Source of the DNA: Nocardioides flavescens
GTDB taxonomy: Bacteria; Actinomycetota; Actinomycetes; Propionibacteriales; Nocardioidaceae
NCBI RefSeq assembly: GCF_009823805.1
Contig: NZ_WUEK01000001.1
Coordinates: 1-64,000 of the forward strand
Length of the DNA stretch: 64,000 nucleotides
Direction: 5' to 3'
Positions 59,602 through 64,000 of this stretch are shown here, piece after piece. Under the pieces are notes generated by a model. It was not told where the DNA came from and ran no database searches. It worked only from the letters and a program-made list of their open reading frames with translations. Within the stretch, counting starts at the first letter, position 1, and each line of letters opens with the position of its first letter. The position numbers were made by a program, and so were the translations under genes.

Positions 59602-60534
59602 CTACGCCAGGGCGTCGCGGGCGTGCTGCACGTCGTCGGCCATCTGCACCAGCAGCGCGTCGACGGAGTCGAACGCCGTCATCCCGCGCAGCCGGGAGAC
59701 GAAGGAGACCTCGACCTCGACGCCGTAGAGCTCGAGGTCGGTGCGGTCGAGGACGTAGCTCTCGATGCGCCGGTAGCGATCGCCGACGAAGGTCGGGTTG
59801 GTGCCCACGCTGATCGCGGCGGGGAGCCGCTCGCCGGTGTCGAGCCGACGCAGCCACCCGGCGTACACCCCGTCGGAGGGGGCCGCGGTCAGGCCGTCGG
59901 TCGGCACGTTGGCCGTCGGGTAGCCCAGCTCGCGGCCTCGCTGGTCGCCCTGGACGACCACCCCGCGCACGGCGTACGGCCGACCCAGGGCCTCGGCGGC
60001 TCCCGCCACGTCGCCCGCGGCGAGGCAGGTGCGGACGTAGGTCGACGACCAGACCATGGGGCCGCCGTCGAGCGGGATGCCCTCGGCGGTGAAGTCGTGG
60101 AGCGCGCCCTGCTCCTGCAGCGTCGAGACGTCGCCGGCGGCGCGACGGCCGAAGCGGAAGTTGGCCCCCACGACGACGGCCGCCGCGTGCACGGTGTCGA
60201 CCAGGACCCGGGTGACGAACTCCTCGGGCGTCCACGCCGCCATCGCGGTGTCGAAGGGCAGCGCCAGCACGTGGTCGGCCCCGGCGTCGCCGAGCAGCTC
60301 GGCGCGACGCTCGACGGTGGTGAGCTGGGTGGGAGCGTGCTCGGGGCGCAGCACGGCCATCGGGTGCGGGTCGAAGGTGACCACCACGACCGGCAGGCCG
60401 CGCTCGTCGGCGAGCTCGCGGGCCCGGCCGAGCACGCGCCGGTGACCGAGGTGCACGCCGTCGAAGTTGCCGATCACCGCGACGGTCCGCCCGAGGTCGT
60501 CGGGCACCGCCTCCAGGCTCCGCCAGATGTGCAC
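59602..60534 (-). CDS. ribF: Bifunctional riboflavin kinase / FAD synthetase
   Basis: Makes FMN and FAD from riboflavin. 310 residues. N-terminal adenylyltransferase: TVAVIGNFDGVHLGHRRVLG (nucleotide-binding HxGH), VVTFDPHPMAVLRPEHAP, VVGANFRFGRRAAGDV, SSTYVRTCLAAGDV. C-terminal kinase: GRELGYPTANVPTDGLTAAP, DGVYAGWLRR, and VSFVSRLRGMTAFDSVDALL. GTG start without a ribosome site; TAGGCT six bases upstream suggests a leaderless mRNA. Convergent with fruA, separated from truB by 20 bp. Confidence 0.96.
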   Translation of the reverse strand: MHIWRSLEAVPDDLGRTVAVIGNFDGVHLGHRRVLGRARELADERGLPVVVVTFDPHPMAVLRPEHAPTQLTTVERRAELLGDAGADHVLALPFDTAMAAWTPEEFVTRVLVDTVHAAAVVVGANFRFGRRAAGDVSTLQEQGALHDFTAEGIPLDGGPMVWSSTYVRTCLAAGDVAGAAEALGRPYAVRGVVVQGDQRGRELGYPTANVPTDGLTAAPSDGVYAGWLRRLDTGERLPAAISVGTNPTFVGDRYRRIESYVLDRTDLELYGVEVEVSFVSRLRGMTAFDSVDALLVQMADDVQHARDALA

Positions 60535-60540
60535 GCACAG

Positions 60541-60546
60541 AGCCTA
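60541..60546 (-). promoter_or_regulatory. Candidate -10 box for leaderless ribF transcript
   Basis: Minus-strand TAGGCT followed by CTGTGC and the GTG at 60534. A TTCGTG lies 17 bp upstream as a weak -35 candidate. The box falls in the 20-bp gap after the truB stop, so ribF could be transcribed separately from truB. Confidence 0.45.
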
Positions 60547-60554
60547 GGACGTGC

Positions 60555-61424
60555 CTACGAGCCCACGAAGACCGCCACCGGCCGGGCCCGCCCCTCCCGC
60601 GGCTCGTAGAGGGCGAGGAACTCCCCGTCAGGAGCGAAGACACCGCTCAGCGCGTCGATCTCGATGCCGAGAGGGCGCCCGACCCGCACGTCGCGCGCCG
60701 CGTCCTCGTCGAGGTCGACGGCCGGGAACGCCGCGCGGGCGGCGGTCGCGATCGGCAGGACGCCGCCGTCCTCGGCCAGCTGCTCGAGCGTGCGGGCGAC
60801 CCGGAGGTCGTAGGGCCCGACGGCGGTGCGCCGCAGCGCGGTGAGGTGACCGCCGACGCCGAGGGCAGCACCCACGTCGCGCGCGATCGCCCGGACGTAG
60901 GTGCCGCTGGTGCAGCGCAACTCGACGTCGACGTCGACGCACTCCCCCGCCGCCCGCACGTCGAGCACGTCCAGGGCGTGCACCGTGACCGGCCGCGCCG
61001 CGAGCTCGACCTGCTCGCCGTCGCGGACGCGCTGGTAGGCGCGCTTGCCGTCGACCTTGATCGCCGACACCGCGGTCGGCACCTGGAGCAGGTCGCCGAC
61101 CTGGGTCGCGAAGGCCGCGTGGACCGCGGCCTCGTCGAGACCGGCTGCGGACGCGGTCGAGACGACCTCGCCCTCCGCGTCGTCGGTGGTCGTCGCGACG
61201 CCGAGCCGCACGGTGGCGGCGTACGCCTTGTCGGTGAGCATCAGGTGGCCGAGCAGCCGGGTGGCCCGGTCGACGCCGAGCACGAGCACCCCGGTCGCCA
61301 TCGGGTCGAGGGTGCCGGCGTGGCCGACCTTGCGGGTGCCGACGATGCGCCGCACCCGGGACACCACGTCGTGGGAGGTCATCCCCCCGGGCTTGTCGAC
61401 GACGACGAGCCCGGGCTCAGCCAT
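60555..61424 (-). CDS. truB: tRNA pseudouridine(55) synthase
   Basis: Makes pseudouridine 55 in the T loop of tRNAs. 289 residues. [20 protein letters not shown] and the catalytic Asp in [20 protein letters not shown] are diagnostic; [20 protein letters not shown] and [20 protein letters not shown] also match. The ATG at 61424 lies 8 bp inside rbfA, indicating translational coupling. The C-terminal part ([18 protein letters not shown]) is the PUA-like end. Confidence 0.97.
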   Translation of the reverse strand: MAEPGLVVVDKPGGMTSHDVVSRVRRIVGTRKVGHAGTLDPMATGVLVLGVDRATRLLGHLMLTDKAYAATVRLGVATTTDDAEGEVVSTASAAGLDEAAVHAAFATQVGDLLQVPTAVSAIKVDGKRAYQRVRDGEQVELAARPVTVHALDVLDVRAAGECVDVDVELRCTSGTYVRAIARDVGAALGVGGHLTALRRTAVGPYDLRVARTLEQLAEDGGVLPIATAARAAFPAVDLDEDAARDVRVGRPLGIEIDALSGVFAPDGEFLALYEPREGRARPVAVFVGS

Positions 61425-61944
61425 CGAGGCGGGACTCGTCCCGGTCGTCGTCGGTCTCGTCGCCGGTCTCGTCGTCGGCCTCGTCGTCGAGCTCGTCCTC
61501 GTCGTCGGCGACCCGCGGCTTCTTGTACGGGTCCTCCCCGCCGGCGTACGACGAGCCGCGGCGCGCCGCGACCTCCTCGTCGAGCGCGCGGGCCTTGGCC
61601 AGCACCTCGTCGAGGTGCCGGGCCGACTCCGGCAGGGCGTCGGGGACGAACTCGAGGGTCGGGACGTGCCGCATCCCGAGCTGCTTGCCGACCTCGGAGC
61701 GCAGCAGGCCCTTGGCCGACTCGAGCGCCGCGGCGGTGGCGGCCATCGCCTCCTCGTCGGAGACCTGCCCGCTGGCCCCGGCGAGCACGGTGTAGAAGAT
61801 CGTGGCCTGCTGGGTGTCACCCGAGACCCGCACGTCGGTCACCGTGACGAACCCGAGCCGCGGGTCCTTGATCCGCCGCTCGAGCATCTCGGCGACGATG
61901 ATCTGGATCCGGTCGGCGATCTTGCGCACGCGAGGACTGGCCAT
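61417..61944 (-). CDS. rbfA: 30S ribosome-binding factor RbfA
   Basis: Cold-shock ribosome maturation factor acting on the 16S 5' region. 175 residues. [40 protein letters not shown] and [20 protein letters not shown] are the RbfA core (about 1-120). The C-terminus is an extended acidic tail ([20 protein letters not shown]) common in actinobacteria. Next in the usual infB-rbfA-truB order. Confidence 0.96.
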   Translation of the reverse strand: MASPRVRKIADRIQIIVAEMLERRIKDPRLGFVTVTDVRVSGDTQQATIFYTVLAGASGQVSDEEAMAATAAALESAKGLLRSEVGKQLGMRHVPTLEFVPDALPESARHLDEVLAKARALDEEVAARRGSSYAGGEDPYKKPRVADDEDELDDEADDETGDETDDDRDESRLDG

Positions 61945-62177
61945 GACTACTTCCTTACTGGCCTGCGGCCGGCAGCCACCGCATGTCGTGCGGTCGATCC
62001 ACCATGCCGTGGATGGGACTGGACCCGCGGTCGACGGGCTGACGCGCGCTGGCGCAGCCAGCCCGCCAGACCGCGAGCGGAGCGAGCTTGGTCTGGCGGA
62101 ACAGCAGGGCAGCCCGGCGAAGCCGGACGATGCCCTTGTGCGCCGCAGGCGGCGAAGCCGCCTGCGGCGCGGGAGCG
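61945..62177. other. Hairpin-rich gap between infB and rbfA
   Basis: 233 bp, no gene. Right after the infB stop lies a perfect 14-bp palindrome, GCGCCGCAGGCGGC, GAA, GCCGCCTGCGGCGC (62140-62170), probably the infB terminator. A second inverted repeat, CCGCCAGACC and GGTCTGGCGG (62063-62099), encloses GAGCGGAGCGAGC. A third small one, CCCGGCGAAGCCGG, is at about 62113. The rbfA ribosome site is weak (AGGAAG near 61950). Confidence 0.65.
62140..62170 (-). terminator. infB terminator hairpin
   Basis: Perfect 14-bp stem with a 3-base spacer (larger loop in practice) 7 bp after the infB stop, no T-run. Suggests that infB and rbfA are not simply one message. Confidence 0.65.
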
Positions 62178-64000
62178 TCAGCTCCGGGGGATCTCACGCA
62201 TCTCGAAGGCCTCGACGATGTCGCCCTCGCGGATGTCCTGGAAGTTGCGCAGGACCAGACCGCACTCGAAGCCCTCGCGGACCTCGCTGGCGTCGTCACG
62301 CTCGCGCTTGAGCGAGGCGAGGTCGAGGTTGTCCGCCACGACGGAACCGTCGCGGATGACGCGCACCTTGGCGTTGCGACGGATCGTGCCGCTGGTGACC
62401 ATGCAGCCCGCGATGTTGCCGATCTTGGACGAGCGGAAGATCGCACGGATCTCCGCCTGACCCAGGGTCGACTCCTCGTACTCCGGCTTGAGCATGCCCT
62501 TGAGCGCGGCCTCGATCTCGTCGATGGCCTGGTAGATCACCGAGTAGTAGCGGATCTCCACACCCTCGCGCTCGGCCAGCTCCGTCGCCTTGCCCTGCGG
62601 GCGGACGTTGAAGCCGATGATGATCGCGTCGGAGGCCGCGGCCAGGTCGACGTTGGTCTCGGTGATCGCACCGACACCGCGGTCGATGACGCGGATGCCC
62701 ACGTCGTCGCCCACGTCGATCTGGGACAGGGCGTCCTCGAGCGCCTCGACCGAACCGGACACGTCGCCCTTGAGGATGAGGTTGAGCTCCTGGCTCTCGC
62801 CCTTCTCCATGGAGGCCATGAAGTCCTCGAGGGTGCGACGCACGCGGCGCTTGGCCTGCATGGCGGCACGCTCGCGCGACTCGCGCTTCTCGGCGATCTG
62901 ACGGGCCATGCGGTCGTCCTCGACCGCGAGGAACGTCTGACCGGCGCCCGGCACCGCGGTGAGTCCGAGGACCATCGCGGGACGACCTGGGTCGGCCTCG
63001 TCGATGTTGGCGCCGTGCTCGTCGAGCATCGCCCGCACGCGGCCGTAGCCGGCGCCGGCGACGATCGAGTCGCCGACCCGCAGCGTGCCGCGCTGCACCA
63101 GGACGGTCGCGACGGGGCCGCGACCGCGGTCGAGGTGGGCCTCGACCACGATGCCCTGCGCGTCCTGCTTGGGGTTGGCCCGCAGGTCGAGCGAGGCGTC
63201 GGCGGTCAGGACGATCGCCTCGAGCAGCTTGTCGAGGTTGAGCTCGGACTTGGCCGAGACGTCGACGAACATCGCGTCGCCGCCGTACTCCTCGGGCACG
63301 AGGCCGTACTCCGTGAGCTGGCCGCGGACCTTCGTCGGGTCGGAGTCGGGCTTGTCGATCTTGTTGACCGCGACCACGATCGGGACGCCGGCGGCCTTGG
63401 CGTGGTTGAGCGCCTCGACCGTCTGCGGCATGACGCCGTCGTCGGCCGCGACCACCAGGACCGCGATGTCGGACTGCTGCGAACCACGGGCACGCATGGC
63501 GGTGAACGCCTCGTGACCCGGGGTGTCGATGAAGGTGATCCGGCGCTCGCTGTCGTCGACCTCGGCGGTGACCTGGTAGGCACCGATGTGCTGCGTGATG
63601 CCACCGGCCTCCTTGTCCACGACGTTGGCCTGACGGATCGCGTCGAGGAGCTTGGTCTTGCCGTGGTCGACGTGACCCATGACGGTCACGACCGGCGGAC
63701 GGAAGACGAGGTCGGACTCGTCGCCCTCGTCCTCACCGAAGTCGATGCTGAACGACTCGAGCAGCTCGCGGTCCTCGTCCTCGGGCGAGACGACCTCGAC
63801 GACGTAGTTGAGCTCCTCACCGAGCAGCTCGAGCACCGCGTCGTTGACCGACTCGGTCGCCGTGACCATCTCGCCGAGGCTGAACAGCATCTGCACGAGC
63901 TGGGCCGCGTCGACGCCGATGCGCTCGGCGAAGTCGGTGAGGCTGGCGCCGCGGGGCAGACGGACGGTCTCGCCGTTGCCCTTGCGGACGCGCACGCCGC
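62178..64000 (-). CDS. infB: Translation initiation factor IF-2 (5' part outside the window)
   Basis: GTPase that places initiator tRNA on the 30S subunit. The visible 607 residues are the C-terminal part, and the frame is still open at the window edge. The short IF2_N motif ([20 protein letters not shown]) is at the start; GTPase motifs follow: G1 [21 protein letters not shown]3 [17 protein letters not shown]4 [11 protein letters not shown]. Then domains II-IV with [33 protein letters not shown] [20 protein letters not shown] and the tRNA-binding end ([40 protein letters not shown]). Confidence 0.98.
   Translation of the reverse strand, partial: GVRVRKGNGETVRLPRGASLTDFAERIGVDAAQLVQMLFSLGEMVTATESVNDAVLELLGEELNYVVEVVSPEDEDRELLESFSIDFGEDEGDESDLVFRPPVVTVMGHVDHGKTKLLDAIRQANVVDKEAGGITQHIGAYQVTAEVDDSERRITFIDTPGHEAFTAMRARGSQQSDIAVLVVAADDGVMPQTVEALNHAKAAGVPIVVAVNKIDKPDSDPTKVRGQLTEYGLVPEEYGGDAMFVDVSAKSELNLDKLLEAIVLTADASLDLRANPKQDAQGIVVEAHLDRGRGPVATVLVQRGTLRVGDSIVAGAGYGRVRAMLDEHGANIDEADPGRPAMVLGLTAVPGAGQTFLAVEDDRMARQIAEKRESRERAAMQAKRRVRRTLEDFMASMEKGESQELNLILKGDVSGSVEALEDALSQIDVGDDVGIRVIDRGVGAITETNVDLAAASDAIIIGFNVRPQGKATELAEREGVEIRYYSVIYQAIDEIEAALKGMLKPEYEESTLGQAEIRAIFRSSKIGNIAGCMVTSGTIRRNAKVRVIRDGSVVADNLDLASLKRERDDASEVREGFECGLVLRNFQDIREGDIVEAFEMREIPRS

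Overview
The window is high-GC DNA (about 70% G+C, GTG starts frequent, genes often overlapping by 4 bp) from a motile actinobacterium. The gene content and order fit the Nocardioidaceae (Nocardioides-like), but this assignment rests on protein character and layout only; no 16S gene is present.

Region 1 (1-36 kb) is one large flagellar and chemotaxis locus. It opens with the end of a chemoreceptor gene, an unrecognised gene, cheB and cheR. A leftward block follows: flgN-flgK-flgL-fliW-csrA. Then come the rightward genes: sigma factor fliA, flagellin fliC, fliD, fliS, a small unknown gene, a CheY/CheX/CheY set with a fourth CheX-like gene, and a long overlapping export, basal-body, motor and hook run: flgB-flgC-fliE-fliF-fliG-fliH-fliI-fliJ, a NlpC/P60-transglycosylase fusion in the FlgJ position, fliK-flgD-flgE, flbD-motA-motB-fliL-fliM-fliN-fliO-fliP-fliQ-fliR-flhB-flhA, and a small membrane protein. 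L- and P-ring genes are absent, as expected for a Gram-positive cell. cheA, cheW, flhF and a separate flgF/flgG are not in the window. CsrA and FliW lie next to the late flagellar genes, and the fliC leader has a GGA-in-loop hairpin plus a GGA-rich Shine-Dalgarno, as expected for a CsrA/FliW-controlled flagellin.

Region 2 (36-41 kb, leftward) holds an orphan PAS histidine kinase, an M16 peptidase, pnp and rpsO.

Region 3 (41-59.6 kb) is accessory metabolism: a Tat-exported molybdopterin oxidoreductase, a VanW-domain protein, a mannitol-type PTS permease divergent from a zinc alcohol dehydrogenase, the general PTS proteins (ptsI, ptsH), a DeoR-type regulator with fruK, an MMPL exporter facing a two-component system, a membrane protein, and a fructose PTS permease.

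Region 4 (59.6-64 kb, leftward) is ribF, truB, rbfA and the C-terminal part of infB. In related bacteria infB-rbfA-truB-ribF-rpsO-pnp is often one neighbourhood, so Region 3 appears to interrupt it between ribF and rpsO.

Three of the seven convergent gene junctions (cheR/csrA, vanW/mtlA, adh/ptsI) are filled by a family of 32-bp-period repeats arranged as inverted arrays. Six genes carry a TANNNT box exactly six bases before the start codon, suggesting leaderless transcripts. No rRNA, tRNA, CRISPR array, insertion sequence or prophage was seen.
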